Shown here piece by piece: positions 23,183 through 31,431 of a stretch of DNA of 64,000 nucleotides. A program made the translations under genes and the position numbers. The stretch spans positions 62,001 through 126,000 of the forward strand of contig JHVP01000008.1 of the NCBI GenBank assembly GCA_000620205.1, in the 5' to 3' direction. Each line of letters opens with the position of its first letter. Position 1 is the stretch's first letter. Below the pieces are notes generated by a model. It worked only from the letters and a program-made list of their open reading frames with translations. It was not told where the DNA came from and ran no database searches. Origin of the DNA: Geodermatophilaceae bacterium URHA0031. GTDB lineage: Bacteria > Actinomycetota > Actinomycetes > Mycobacteriales > Geodermatophilaceae.

Positions 23183-23686
23183 GTGGCCCACAGTGTCTCG
23201 ACGACCCCGCTGGCGGGCCGGCCCGCGGGCCCCGCCGAGCCCTCCGTCGGCACGCTCGCCAAGAGCGCCATGGCCGACATGTCCACGCTGATCCGCTCGG
23301 AGATCGAGCTGGCGAAGACCGAGGTGACCGTCTCGGCCAAGCGTGGCGGGATCGGCGCGGCTGCCTTCGCCGCGGCCGGGGTCCTGCTGGCCTTCGCCGC
23401 GATCTTCTTCTTCATCGCGCTGGCCGAGTTCCTCACCTGGCTGGGTCTGACGCGGTGGATCTCCTACCTCATCGTCTTCGCCCTCCTGGTCCTCATCGCC
23501 GCGGTCGCCGGGCTCATCGGCTACCGGCAGGTGAAGAAGATCAAGAAGCCGGAGAAGACCCTCGAGACGCTGCAGGACCTGCCCGACCTGGCCCGCCGCG
23601 AGGCCCCCGGTCAGCGGCAGCACGACCTGCCCGTCGTCCGCAACGGCCAGGTCGTCCGCCAGGACCCGCACGCCCGCCTGCGCTGA
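23183..23686 (+). CDS. Actinobacterial holin-X-like membrane protein
   Basis: 167 residues from the GTG at 23183, preceded by GGGAGGAG. After a Pro/Ala-rich N terminus comes the amphipathic helix SAMADMSTLIRSEIELAKTEVTVSAKRGG, then two membrane helices (AAAFAAAGVLLAFAAIFFFIALAEFLTWL and YLIVFALLVLIAAVAGLIGYRQVKKIKKP) and a charged cytoplasmic tail. This is the putative Actinobacterial Holin-X / phage holin superfamily III pattern and corresponds to Rv3669. It is chromosomal and no phage gene is near, so lysis is unlikely; function unknown. Confidence 0.82.
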   Translation: MAHSVSTTPLAGRPAGPAEPSVGTLAKSAMADMSTLIRSEIELAKTEVTVSAKRGGIGAAAFAAAGVLLAFAAIFFFIALAEFLTWLGLTRWISYLIVFALLVLIAAVAGLIGYRQVKKIKKPEKTLETLQDLPDLARREAPGQRQHDLPVVRNGQVVRQDPHARLR

Positions 23687-23693
23687 TCCCTGC

Positions 23694-24620
23694 ATGACCG
23701 AACCCCAGGTCGGGCAGCCGGACGCGACCAGCGTCCTGCTGCCCGGGCCCTGGGCGCACCGGGACGTCTCGGCCAACGGGGTGCGGCTGCACGCCGCCGA
23801 GGCCGGTGACGGGCCGCTCGTCCTGCTGCTGCACGGCTTCCCCCAGTTCTGGTGGACCTGGCGCCACCAGCTGATCGGCCTGGCGGCGGCCGGGCTGCGC
23901 GTGGTCGCCCCCGACATGCGCGGCTACGGCGCGAGCGACAAGCCCCCGCGCGGGTACGACCTGCCCACCGCTGCTGCCGACGCCGCCGCGGTGATCCGCG
24001 CGCTCGGCGAGACCGACGCGGTCGTCGTCGGCGCGGACTGGGGCGGGCTGGTGGGCTGGACCATGGCCGCGCTGCACCCGCGCAGCGTCCGCCGGCTCGT
24101 CGTCGTCGGCGCCGCGCACCCACGGCGGCTGCGTGCCTCGCTCGCCGATACCCGCCAGCGGCGAGCCCTGGCCTACGCGCTGCACTACCAGCTCCCCCGG
24201 CTCCCCGAGCGTCGGCTGACCCGGGCCGACGACGACCCGGTGGCCGACCTGATGCGCCGCTGGGCAGGTCCCGACTGGCTGCAGACCGCGGACTTCGCCG
24301 AGGCGGTGGACCGCTACCGGGCGGCCTCCCGGATCCCGCAGGCCGCCTACGGCGCGATGGAGTACTACCGCTGGGCCGGCCGCTCCCAGCTGCGGCCCGA
24401 CGGGCTGCGCTTCACCCGCCGGATGGCCGCACCGGTCACCGCGCCCACCCTGCAGCTCCACGGCGCCCTCGACCCCTACGTGCTGCCCCGCACCGCCCTC
24501 GGCTCCGACCAGTACGTCGCCGGGGCCTACGAGTGGCGGGAGCTGAGCCGCGTCGGCCACTTCCCCCAGGAGGAGAGCCCCGCCGAGGTCACCGCCGCCA
24601 TCGCCGAGTGGGCGACGTGA
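23694..24620 (+). CDS. Alpha/beta-hydrolase, epoxide hydrolase type (EphE-like)
   Basis: 308 residues. Epoxide hydrolase features: oxyanion motif LLLHGFPQFWWTWRHQ near 46, DMRGYGASDKP, the Asp nucleophile in VVGADWGGLVGW near 115, the lid with YRAASRIPQAAYGAMEYYRW where lid tyrosines activate the epoxide, acid residue in LHGALDPYV, and the base His in SRVGHFPQEESP. The nucleophile motif GxDWGG rules out a plain esterase. It starts 8 nt after the holin-like gene and corresponds by position to Rv3670 (ephE). It ends just before a family B repeat shared with the convergent marP gene. Confidence 0.88.
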   Translation: MTEPQVGQPDATSVLLPGPWAHRDVSANGVRLHAAEAGDGPLVLLLHGFPQFWWTWRHQLIGLAAAGLRVVAPDMRGYGASDKPPRGYDLPTAAADAAAVIRALGETDAVVVGADWGGLVGWTMAALHPRSVRRLVVVGAAHPRRLRASLADTRQRRALAYALHYQLPRLPERRLTRADDDPVADLMRRWAGPDWLQTADFAEAVDRYRAASRIPQAAYGAMEYYRWAGRSQLRPDGLRFTRRMAAPVTAPTLQLHGALDPYVLPRTALGSDQYVAGAYEWRELSRVGHFPQEESPAEVTAAIAEWAT

Positions 24621-24626
24621 GGTGCC

Positions 24627-24697
24627 GGAACGGCCCCCGGCCCCGCTGCAGGGCCCCGCGCTGAGCTTGCGAAGCGTGGGGGGCAGCGGGGTCCTTC
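24627..24697 (-). repeat. Repeat family B, copy 3 (between epoxide hydrolase and marP)
   Basis: On the minus strand it starts directly after the marP TAG with GAAGGACCCC. The stem is CCCCGCTGC with GCAGCGGGG (24683-24691 and 24641-24649 on the plus strand); the extra C-G pair relative to copy 2 is a compensatory difference. Ends GGCCGTTCC. Likely marP terminator, possibly two-way. Confidence 0.7.
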
Positions 24698-25878
24698 TAC
24701 TCGCAGGGGCCGGTGTCGACGGCGGCGACCGCGGCGGTCCCCGAGGTCGCCGCGTCGGCGACCTCGGCCGCGGTGAGCGCGTAGCCGGTGTCCGGGTCGT
24801 CGATCGCGGAGGCGAAGACGACGCCGAGCACCGTGCCGTCGGTGGCCAGCAGCGGGCCACCGGAGTTGCCCGCCCGCACCTGGCCGAACAGGGCGTAGAC
24901 GTCGCGCTGCACGGTGTGGGTGGAGCGGAAGTCCGGTCCGCTGATCTCACCGCGGTCCCGGACCCGGGCCGGGCCCACGTAGAAGCCGCCACCGCCGGGA
25001 TAGCCCATCACGATGGCGTCCGCGCCGGTGTCCACCGGGCTCGGGGTGAAGCGCAGCGGCACCTGCGGCAGCCCCGGCACGGCGAGGACGGCGATGTCGG
25101 TCTCCTCGTCGACGTACACCGGCGTCGCGTCGTAGGCCTCGCCCTCGGCGGTGACCTGCGGGTCGGTGACCCCGGCGAGCACGTGCGCGTTGGTCATCAC
25201 CCGCTGGTCGGCGAAGACGAAGCCGGAGCCGTCGATCTGCCGGGAGCAGGACGCCGCGATCCCCCGGATCTGCACCACCGAGCCCTTCACGTTGCCGACG
25301 ACGGGGCTGTCCAGCAGCGCCTGGTCCGGCGCGGGGACGTCCCGCGCCTCGGTCGGGGTGAGCGGGTCCAGCACGTCGGGCAGGCCCTGCCGGTCGATCG
25401 CCGTCCGCAGCGAGTCGTAGAGCGAGCGGACCTGCGAGGGCACGGCGCGGTCCACGGCCTGGACCAGGGTCGACTGCCGCACCTGCCCGGCCACGCCGGG
25501 GAACGGCGAGCTCGCCAAGGGGGTGGCCACCATCCACGCCACCAGCAGGACGGCGACCGCGGACACGACCGCCCCGGCGACGGCGTCGACCATCTTCGCG
25601 GGCTCCCAGGTGACCCGGGTGCGCACCGCGCGGCCGATCACCCCGGCCAGCAGCTGACCCAGCAGGGCGCCGGCCAGCACCACCACCAGGGCGACGAACA
25701 CCCGGGTGACCGAGGAGTCGGCGACGTCGTCGGCCAGCGGCCCGGACAGCTGGGCGCCGAGCACCGCACCGCCGAAGAAGCCGACGAAGGAGGCGGCGGA
25801 CACGATCAGCCCCTGCCGGAAGCCGGACAGCGCGAAGACCAGGGCGAGGACGATCAGAGCCAGGTCGACGAGGGACAT
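24697..25878 (-). CDS. marP: MarP-like membrane serine protease (CvpA domain plus trypsin-like domain)
   Basis: 393 residues; the M. tuberculosis protein Rv3671c has a similar length. Four N-terminal membrane helices form a CvpA-like domain (LVDLALIVLALVFALSGFRQGLIVSAASFVGFFGG ...). The periplasmic chymotrypsin-like domain has the triad His in VMTNAHVLAG (about 232), Asp in EETDIAVLAV (about 262) and Ser in RAGNSGGPLL (about 339). Two Cys (AASCSRQIDG and the C-terminal GPCE) could form the known regulatory disulfide. It is required for acid resistance in M. tuberculosis. It is the last of five overlapping genes beginning with nth; its ATG overlaps the cupredoxin stop by one base. Confidence 0.93.
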   Translation of the reverse strand: MSLVDLALIVLALVFALSGFRQGLIVSAASFVGFFGGAVLGAQLSGPLADDVADSSVTRVFVALVVVLAGALLGQLLAGVIGRAVRTRVTWEPAKMVDAVAGAVVSAVAVLLVAWMVATPLASSPFPGVAGQVRQSTLVQAVDRAVPSQVRSLYDSLRTAIDRQGLPDVLDPLTPTEARDVPAPDQALLDSPVVGNVKGSVVQIRGIAASCSRQIDGSGFVFADQRVMTNAHVLAGVTDPQVTAEGEAYDATPVYVDEETDIAVLAVPGLPQVPLRFTPSPVDTGADAIVMGYPGGGGFYVGPARVRDRGEISGPDFRSTHTVQRDVYALFGQVRAGNSGGPLLATDGTVLGVVFASAIDDPDTGYALTAAEVADAATSGTAAVAAVDTGPCE

Positions 25879-26366
25879 CACCCGCTCACCGTCATGGTGC
25901 CCACCTGCCCGAGCGCGGCGTGGAAGCTGCACTCGAAGGGGTAGTCGCCCGGCGCGCTGACGGTGAACTCGATGGTCTTGCTCTCCCCCGGCGCGAGCAC
26001 CGGGATCTTCTCGGTGATGGGCGCCGGCCCGGTGTCCGCGGTGAAGACGAAGTTGTGGGTCAGCTGGTCGGCGGTGTTCCGCACGGTCAGCCGGACCTGG
26101 CCGGGCGCGACGGTGAAGGTGGACGGGGTGAAGACGTAGTCGTCGCCGGTCTCCAGGGTGATCTCCTGGAACCCGTCCGCCGCGGTGCTCACCGACCCGA
26201 CGTCACCGCCGGCCGTCCGGGTGGCCTCGGGCAGGGTGGGCTCGGAGCTGCCGCACCCGCTGAGCGTGACCAGGACGACCAGCAGCAGCCCGGCCAGCAG
26301 CCCGCCGAGCGGGGCCGGCCGGCCGCATCCGCGTGCGCGCACAGCGCGGGACCGAGCCGGGCTCAT
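25878..26366 (-). CDS. Cupredoxin-domain lipoprotein
   Basis: 162 residues. The N terminus is a lipoprotein signal: GGLLAGLLLVVLVTLSGC with lipobox LSGC. The mature part is a plastocyanin-like domain: FTPSTFTVAPGQVRLTVRNTADQLTHNFVF carries the first Cu-ligand His, and YPFECSFHAALGQVGTM carries Cys, His and the probable Met of a type-1 copper site. It is likely a membrane-anchored electron carrier or copper protein outside the cell. It is inserted between the NUDIX gene and marP, where M. tuberculosis has none. Both ends overlap neighbours (ATGA and TGATG), so it is co-translated. Confidence 0.88.
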   Translation of the reverse strand: MSPARSRAVRARGCGRPAPLGGLLAGLLLVVLVTLSGCGSSEPTLPEATRTAGGDVGSVSTAADGFQEITLETGDDYVFTPSTFTVAPGQVRLTVRNTADQLTHNFVFTADTGPAPITEKIPVLAPGESKTIEFTVSAPGDYPFECSFHAALGQVGTMTVSG

Positions 26367-27130
26367 GGTCCGGGGACGGTACGCGGCGAACCTGCCCGGT
26401 CGGCGTCCTCGGCCACCGTCGGCGCGGCGCGGTCGGCGACGTCGGAGTCCACCGGCTCCTCCTCGGAGTCGGCCGGTGCTGCCGCCGCCAGGCCGGAGAG
26501 GGGGCGGACGTCGTCGGCGTCCCACGGCCGGCTCAGCCCTGCGGCCTGCAGGACGGCGTCCAGCAGGCCGGCGGTGAAGCCCCAGACGACCATCCCGGCG
26601 ACCCCGAACGCCGGCCCGACGTACCCGGCGGGGTGCCGCACCCGGAACCGGTTGACCGGGTCGACCAGCTCGGCCAGCGGCACCCGGGCGACCTTCGCCA
26701 CCTCGCGGGGATCGGCGGTGGCGATCTCCCGCGGGTCGTCCCACCAGCCGACCACGGGGACGACCACGTTGTCCGACGGGCCGAGGAACAGCGCCGGCAG
26801 CGTCGCCAGCACCCGCACGCTGGCCGGGTCGACGCCGACCTCCTCCTGCGCCTCGCGCAGCGCGGTGCCGACCGGGTAGTCCTCCCCCGGGTCCGCGCCG
26901 CCGCCGGGGAACGCGGGCTGCCCGGCGTGGCTGCGCAGGTGCGCGGACTTCTCGATGAGCAGCACGTCGGGGCCGGCGGGGCCCTGCCCGAAGAGGATGA
27001 GGACGGCGGAGCGGCGGGCGGTGGCCGAGGGCGCGCCGTGCCGGTGCCACAGCGGCAGGTCGCCGGCGTGCGCGACCAGCCGCTGCACGTGCTCGGGCAG
27101 CCCGGCGAGCTCGTCGGCGGGGGGCGTCAC
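26363..27130 (-). CDS. NUDIX hydrolase, CoA pyrophosphatase-like
   Basis: 255 residues from the GTG at 27128-27130. The NUDIX box is intact: GGGADPGEDYPVGTALREAQEEVGV, with the REx2EE Mg2+ ligands. The upstream strand VLILFGQGPAGPDVLLIEKSAHLRSHAGQPAFPGGGAD and the later LGPSDNVVVPVVGWW match the CoA-pyrophosphatase subgroup (NudL type). The last 40 residues form an acidic, low-complexity tail. It corresponds to Rv3672c. It overlaps both neighbours by 4 nt. Confidence 0.88.
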   Translation of the reverse strand: MTPPADELAGLPEHVQRLVAHAGDLPLWHRHGAPSATARRSAVLILFGQGPAGPDVLLIEKSAHLRSHAGQPAFPGGGADPGEDYPVGTALREAQEEVGVDPASVRVLATLPALFLGPSDNVVVPVVGWWDDPREIATADPREVAKVARVPLAELVDPVNRFRVRHPAGYVGPAFGVAGMVVWGFTAGLLDAVLQAAGLSRPWDADDVRPLSGLAAAAPADSEEEPVDSDVADRAAPTVAEDADRAGSPRTVPGP

Positions 27131-27717
27131 AGCTGCACGCCCAGGTGGTCGGTGACCAGTTGCTCGAACTCCGCCAACGAGTGCACCTGGCCGACCTGCA
27201 CGTAGGCGATGGAGCCGTCCGCGGCGAGGAAGACGGTGTGCGGCAGGGTGTTCACCCCGATCGCGGCCATCACCTCCCCCTCCCCGTCGAACGCGCTCGG
27301 GAAGCTCACCCCGGCGTCCTGCGCGAACGACGCCGTCTGCGAGGCGCCGTCCAGGCTGGCCACGCCGAGCACCCGCAGCTGCTGGCCACCGGCGTCGGCG
27401 AGCTGCTGCACCAGCGGCATCTCCTCCCGGCAGGGTCCGCACCAGCTCGCCCACAGGTTCACCACGGTCGGCACACCGGGGGCGCGGCTGAGGTCCAGGG
27501 TGCCGCCGCCGAAGCAGTCGAACACCGTGGCGGGCAGGTCGCTGTCGGCCGCCGGCTGGTCGGGCTGCTCGGGGCAGGGCTGCATGCCGGTGTCGAGGGA
27601 GTCCAGGTCGCTGCTGGCCGGCGTCGGCGCGGGCTCCTCGGAGTCCGCCGACGAGCAGCCGGCCAGCAGCCCGAGCAGCAGGAGGAGGGCGCCGGCGGCC
27701 CGCAGGGCGCGGCTCAC
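27127..27717 (-). CDS. TlpA/ResA-like thiol-disulfide lipoprotein
   Basis: 196 residues. Lipoprotein signal [18 protein letters not shown] with lipobox LAGC, then a thioredoxin-fold domain with the active site [13 protein letters not shown], and later the cis-Pro loop NTLPHTVFL. The segment [25 protein letters not shown] is the TlpA start. It reduces or oxidises disulfides outside the membrane; in cytochrome c maturation this kind of protein keeps apocytochrome Cys reduced, but no such genes are near. Corresponds to Rv3673c. GTG start overlaps the nth stop. It may service MarP's disulfide (inference). Confidence 0.9.
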   Translation of the reverse strand: MSRALRAAGALLLLLGLLAGCSSADSEEPAPTPASSDLDSLDTGMQPCPEQPDQPAADSDLPATVFDCFGGGTLDLSRAPGVPTVVNLWASWCGPCREEMPLVQQLADAGGQQLRVLGVASLDGASQTASFAQDAGVSFPSAFDGEGEVMAAIGVNTLPHTVFLAADGSIAYVQVGQVHSLAEFEQLVTDHLGVQL

Positions 27718-28526
27718 TCGGTGTCCGAGGCCGCAGGGGTCTTGACCAGCTTCTCGGCGACCTCGGGGTCCAGCGGACCGATGCCGTACGAGGGGCACCA
27801 GGCGGCCAGCCCGCAGGCCCCGCACGCGGGCTTCTTGGCGTGGCACACCCGCCGGCCGTGGAAGATCACGCGGTGGGAGAACATCGTCCACTCCTTCTTC
27901 GGGACGATCGCCGCGATCTCGGTCTCGACCTTGACCGGGTCCTCCTCCGCCGTCCAGCCGAAGCGGCGCACCAGCCGGCCGAAGTGCGTGTCGACGGTGA
28001 GCCCGGGGACGCCGAAGGCGTTGCCCAGCACCACGTTGGCGGTCTTGCGGCCGACGCCCGGGAGGGTGACGAGGTCGACCAGCCGGCCGGGCACCTCGCC
28101 GTCGAAGCGCTCGACCAGCGCCTGGCCGAGGCCGATCACCGAGGTGGCCTTGGCCCGGAAGAAGCCGGTCGGCTTCAGGATCGTCTCCAGCTCGTCCGGG
28201 TCGGCGCTGGCGTAGGCGTAGGCGTCGGGGTAGCGCGCGAACAGCGTCGGGGTGACCTTGTTGACCGTCCTGTCCGTGGTCTGGGCCGACAGGACGGTGG
28301 CGACGAGCAGCTCGAGCGGGGTGGTGAAGTCCAGCTCGCAGTGCGCGTCCGGGTGGATGGCGGTGAGCTCGCGGGCCATCCGCCGGGCCCGCCGGGTGCG
28401 CGCCAGCGGGCTCTCCTCCGGGTCGAACGGGGAGACGCCCAGCCGCGCGGCGCGACCCGGTCGCCGGGGTGGGGCGGGCCGGGTGTAGGCCGGGAGGGCG
28501 TCGGGTGCGGTGGCGGGCCGGGACAC
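27714..28526 (-). CDS. nth: Endonuclease III
   Basis: 270 residues from the GTG at 28524-28526. DNA glycosylase/AP lyase for oxidised pyrimidines. Helix-hairpin-helix [18 protein letters not shown], catalytic Lys in [15 protein letters not shown], catalytic Asp in [15 protein letters not shown], and a 4Fe-4S cluster [17 protein letters not shown] with the exact C-x6-C-x2-C-x5-C spacing. The N-terminal 45 residues are Pro/Arg-rich and not part of the core. A TACCCT box 7 nt upstream suggests a leaderless start. First gene of the nth-tlpA-NUDIX-cupredoxin-marP operon (Rv3674c order). Confidence 0.95.
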   Translation of the reverse strand: MSRPATAPDALPAYTRPAPPRRPGRAARLGVSPFDPEESPLARTRRARRMARELTAIHPDAHCELDFTTPLELLVATVLSAQTTDRTVNKVTPTLFARYPDAYAYASADPDELETILKPTGFFRAKATSVIGLGQALVERFDGEVPGRLVDLVTLPGVGRKTANVVLGNAFGVPGLTVDTHFGRLVRRFGWTAEEDPVKVETEIAAIVPKKEWTMFSHRVIFHGRRVCHAKKPACGACGLAAWCPSYGIGPLDPEVAEKLVKTPAASDTE

Positions 28527-28533
28527 GCGTGTG

Positions 28534-28539
28534 AGGGTA
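28534..28539 (-). promoter_or_regulatory. Leaderless -10 box for the nth operon
   Basis: TACCCT on the minus strand, 7 nt before the GTG of nth at 28526. It would drive the five-gene operon down to marP. Confidence 0.5.
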
Positions 28540-28727
28540 GGCGTCGGCGGTGACACGCCCTGCCGCACGTACGCTGACCAGGCCCTGCTGCACCGACGCC
28601 GCCGGGCGCCGACCGTCATACTCGACGACGGTGCGCGGCCGACCGGGCCCGTGCCGCCAACCGACCGCACGGCCGACGTCGTCCCCACCGGGGCGCCCTG
28701 CCCGCAGACGTCGCCGAGGAGGTGCCC

Positions 28728-29012
28728 GTGGTCGCCCTCATCGTGATCCTGTTCCCGCCGCTGCTCATCGCCTTCCTGCTCGTGATGGAGCGCGTCGAGG
28801 AGCCGTTGCGCCGTCCCACCACGCAGCGCGAGGTCGAGGACTTCCTGGGGACCGCCACCGAGGCCGAGGTCGGCACGCTGGCCAACTCCGGCATCCGCCG
28901 GGCGATGTCCCGCTGGCGCGCCCGACGCCGGGGACGCGGCCGCCGGGTGGCCCGTCCGGTGCTCACCGACCGGGTCGCCGAGCCCAGCGAGCAGGCCCAG
29001 CACGTCGACTGA
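28728..29012 (+). CDS. Small membrane protein (Rv3675-like position)
   Basis: 94 residues from the GTG at 28728, placed 5 nt after GAGGAGG; a GTG two codons upstream lies inside that ribosome site and is less likely. One N-terminal membrane helix ([20 protein letters not shown]) is followed by a cytoplasmic part with [38 protein letters not shown]. No known domain. Located between nth and crp, as the small membrane gene Rv3675 is in M. tuberculosis. Function unknown. Confidence 0.7.
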   Translation: MVALIVILFPPLLIAFLLVMERVEEPLRRPTTQREVEDFLGTATEAEVGTLANSGIRRAMSRWRARRRGRGRRVARPVLTDRVAEPSEQAQHVD

Positions 29013-29115
29013 GCGCACGCACGACGGCCCGCTCACCAGGAGGGGTGACCCCCACGGGCCACTCAGAGTGGGCAGGCTGGTGACTGAGTGCACTGGTGAG
29101 GTCAGCCACAGGCCC

Positions 29116-29121
29116 TAGACT
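29116..29121 (+). promoter_or_regulatory. Probable -10 box of crp
   Basis: TAGACT, 52 nt before the crp start at 29174. Unlike many genes here, crp would have a leader, with GAGAGG as ribosome site. No convincing -35 box is seen. Confidence 0.35.
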
Positions 29122-29173
29122 CACCTGGACGCGGGTCGCCATCGCACCCGTGAGGACGTTGCGAGAGGTGCAC

Positions 29174-29848
29174 GTGGACGAGGTCCTTGCCCAGTCCGGT
29201 CTCTTCCAGGGACTGTCGGAAGAGGCCGCCGAGCCGGTGGCCAGCTCGCTGGAGACTGTCACGCTGCCCCGGGGCCGCGTCGTCTTCAACGAGGGCGAGT
29301 CGGGCGACAGCCTGTACGTCGTCCTCTCCGGCAAGATCAAGCTGTCCCGGCGCGCGCCCGACGGCCGGGAGAACGTGCTGGCCGTGATGGGCCCGTCGGA
29401 CCAGTTCGGCGAGCTGTCGGTCTTCGACCCCGGCCCGCGGACGGCGACCGCCACGGCGGTCACCGACGTCCGGCTGGCCAAGATGCCGAACAACATGCTG
29501 CGGCCGTGGATCACGGCGCACCCGGAGATCGGCGAGCAGCTGCTGCGGGTGCTGGCCCGGAGGCTGCGGCGCACGAACGACTCCGTGGCCGACCTGATCT
29601 TCACCGACGTCCCCGGCCGGGTGGCGAAGGCGCTGCTGCAGATGGCCGACCGCTTCGGCAGCCGGGAGAGCGACGGCCTGCGGGTCAAGCACGACCTGAC
29701 CCAGGAGGAGCTGGCCCAGCTGGTCGGTGCCTCCCGCGAGACCGTCAACAAGGCGCTGGCCGACTTCGTGCACCGCGGCTGGATCCAGCTGCAGGGGAAG
29801 TCCGTCGTCGTCCTCGACGAGGACCGCCTCCGCCGCCGCGCCCGCTGA
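29174..29848 (+). CDS. crp: Cyclic-AMP receptor protein Crp
   Basis: 224 residues from the GTG at 29174, the same length as M. tuberculosis Crp (Rv3676). It begins [15 protein letters not shown]. The cyclic-nucleotide domain shows [52 protein letters not shown], and the long central helix [40 protein letters not shown] is almost as in mycobacteria. The winged HTH is [42 protein letters not shown] global regulator of carbon and respiration genes. Followed by a strong 18-bp hairpin. Confidence 0.97.
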   Translation: MDEVLAQSGLFQGLSEEAAEPVASSLETVTLPRGRVVFNEGESGDSLYVVLSGKIKLSRRAPDGRENVLAVMGPSDQFGELSVFDPGPRTATATAVTDVRLAKMPNNMLRPWITAHPEIGEQLLRVLARRLRRTNDSVADLIFTDVPGRVAKALLQMADRFGSRESDGLRVKHDLTQEELAQLVGASRETVNKALADFVHRGWIQLQGKSVVVLDEDRLRRRAR

Positions 29849-29860
29849 ATCAGCACTGAA

Positions 29861-29901
29861 CGCGAGGGGCCCAGAACCTGGTCGGTTCTGGGCCCCTCGC
29901 G
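29861..29901 (+). terminator. Strong hairpin terminator after crp
   Basis: Perfect 18-bp arms (29861-29878 and 29884-29901; left arm CGCGAGGGGCCCAGAACC) with loop TGGTC, 12 nt after the crp stop. No U-tract, as is common at this GC content. Confidence 0.8.
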
Positions 29902-29904
29902 CTC

Positions 29905-30036
29905 ATGGAGTACGGGTGCGAGCGCAGCGAGCGTGGCCCGGGGACGGGGCCCGCAGGGTCCCTCGCCGGGACACGGCCAACGGCTCAACGCCAGCCGGGA
30001 ACGCCTCCTGGCCGCGGTGTGATCCGTGAGGATCAC
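29905..30036 (+). repeat. Repeat family C, copy 1 (3' side of the NUDIX gene)
   Basis: Contains ACACGGCCAACGGCTC and CTCCTGGCCGCGGTGTG, shared with copies at 42406 (same strand) and 30828 (inverted). It ends in hairpin GTGATCC / GGATCAC (30019-30036), which contains the stop codon of the NUDIX gene on the other strand. Confidence 0.6.
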
Positions 30037-30827
30037 GCTGGGAGCGGCACGACCATGCGGATCCTCGTGCCGTCGGGCAGCACCGCGTAGTTGCCGTCGG
30101 GCAGCTGCTCGAAGGTCGGGCTGATCGGTTCCAGCGGAGCGGGCGGCGAGCCGGCGAGCGCGGCCGCGGCGTCCGGGAAGGGCGCGAGCTGGCCGAGGGT
30201 GTGGATGGTCGGTGGCAGCATCGGCCGGCTCCCGCCGGCGTGCTCCTGCAGCGCCGCGGCGGGCGTCGTCCAGACGGCCTCGTCGGCCTCGCCGGAGACG
30301 TCGCGGGCCTCCTGCCCGACGGGCAGGAGCGCGGCGAAGAACTTGGTGTCGTACCGCCGTCGCTCCGGTGGCGGGGTGATCCAGTGCGCGAAGGGACGCA
30401 GCAGGTCCGCCCGCAGCGCGAGACCGCGGCCGGCGAGCAGCTCGGCCAGGGAGAGCTCGCGGGCCAGCAGGGCCTGGCGCTGGCTCTCCCAGTCGTCGCC
30501 GGAGACGTCCGGGACGACGCCCGACCCGTCCACCGGACCGGCCAGCAGGACGCCGGCCTCCTCGAAGGTCTCCCGGACGGCGGCGCAGACCAGCTCGCGG
30601 GCCAGCCGCTCGTCGCAGCCGAACGCTGCCGCCCAGTCCGCGGGCGGGGGCCCGACCCAGGCCAGGTCGGTGTCACCGTCGCGGTCGTCGACCCCGCCGC
30701 CGGGGTAGGCGCTCATCCCGCCGGCGAAGGGCATCCCCTTCGTGCGGCGCAGCAGGTAGACCTCCAGGCCCACCGCACCGTCGCGCAGCAGCAGCACCGT
30801 CGCCGCCTGCCGGATCGGCACGGTCAC
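30033..30827 (-). CDS. NUDIX hydrolase, NUDT19-like
   Basis: 264 residues. NUDIX fold with a long insertion in the NUDIX box: AYPGGGVDDRDGD ... LVCAAVRETFEEAGVLL, where the RETFEEAG segment carries the metal ligands. After the box come DLLRPFAHWITPPPERRRYDTKFFAALLP, typical of the NUDT19 subgroup, which in animals hydrolyses CoA and acyl-CoA. Substrate here is inference. Start GTG at 30825-30827. The gene is bracketed by two family C repeats in inverted orientation: one overlaps its stop, the other ends 4 bases before its start. Confidence 0.85.
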   Translation of the reverse strand: MTVPIRQAATVLLLRDGAVGLEVYLLRRTKGMPFAGGMSAYPGGGVDDRDGDTDLAWVGPPPADWAAAFGCDERLARELVCAAVRETFEEAGVLLAGPVDGSGVVPDVSGDDWESQRQALLARELSLAELLAGRGLALRADLLRPFAHWITPPPERRRYDTKFFAALLPVGQEARDVSGEADEAVWTTPAAALQEHAGGSRPMLPPTIHTLGQLAPFPDAAAALAGSPPAPLEPISPTFEQLPDGNYAVLPDGTRIRMVVPLPA

Positions 30828-30960
30828 ATCGCGACCCTTCGGGCCGCACCGCGGCCAGGAGCCGGTGCAGGCTGCGACGAGCCCCTTCCCGTGTCCCCGC
30901 CGGGGAGCCTCCGGCCCCCGCGACGGGTCCGCCGCCCGCTGCGCGGGCGATCCGACACCA
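30828..30960 (-). repeat. Repeat family C, copy 3 (5' side of the NUDIX gene, inverted)
   Basis: Fills the whole gap between ridA and the NUDIX gene. On the minus strand it reads ACACGGGAAGGGGCTC ... GGCTCCTGGCCGCGGTG and ends in hairpin GCGGCCC/GGGTCGC (30831-30847, one mismatch), next to the NUDIX start. Confidence 0.6.
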
Positions 30961-31431
30961 TCACCTCAGTTCGACGGTGAGCTCGACCTCGACCGGGGCG
31001 TTCATCGGCAGCTCGGCGACGCCGATGGCGCTGCGGGCGTGCTTGCCCGCCTCCCCGAACACCCGCCCGAGGAACTCGCTGGCGCCGTTGACCACCCGCG
31101 GCTGGGCGCTGAAGCCCTCGGCGCTGGCGACGTAGCCGACCACCCGGACGACCCGGGCGACCGAGTCCAGCCCGACCAGGTCGTCGACCGCGGCCAGCGC
31201 GTTGAGCGCGCAGACCTTGGCGTCGGCGGCGGCGTCCTCGATGTCGACGGTGCCGCCGACCTTGCCGGTGCGGCGCAGCCCGCCGTCGACGAAGGGCAGC
31301 TGACCGGAGGTGAAGACCAGCTGGCCGCTGCGGATGGCGGGCACGTAGGCCGCCACCGGAGCGGCGACCGGGGGCAACCGGACGCCGAGCTCGGCGAGCC
31401 GGGCGGTCCAGCTCTGCGCGGGCTGCGTCAT
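30961..31431 (-). CDS. RidA/YjgF-family protein
   Basis: 156 residues. Trimeric RidA fold: LVFTSGQLPFVDGGLRRTGKVGG near the N terminus, DAAADAKVCALNALAAVDDLVGLDSVARVVRVVGYVASAEGF, then VVNGASEFLGRVFGEAGKHARSAIGVAELPMNAPVEVELTVEL. This is the longer RidA subgroup (YjgF-like with an N-terminal extension), and the classical catalytic Arg of enamine deaminases is in a different context (KHARSAIG), so deaminase activity is likely but not certain. Corresponds to Rv3678c. ATG overlaps the stop of the DUF4177 gene by one base. Confidence 0.88.
   Translation of the reverse strand: MTQPAQSWTARLAELGVRLPPVAAPVAAYVPAIRSGQLVFTSGQLPFVDGGLRRTGKVGGTVDIEDAAADAKVCALNALAAVDDLVGLDSVARVVRVVGYVASAEGFSAQPRVVNGASEFLGRVFGEAGKHARSAIGVAELPMNAPVEVELTVELR

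Noticed and set aside
23183-23686. Phage origin for the holin-like gene
   Set aside because: No phage genes are nearby and the position matches a conserved chromosomal block.
29040-29100. Crp binding site upstream of crp
   Set aside because: GTGA-like words are present, but no TGTGA-N6-TCACA palindrome could be found.
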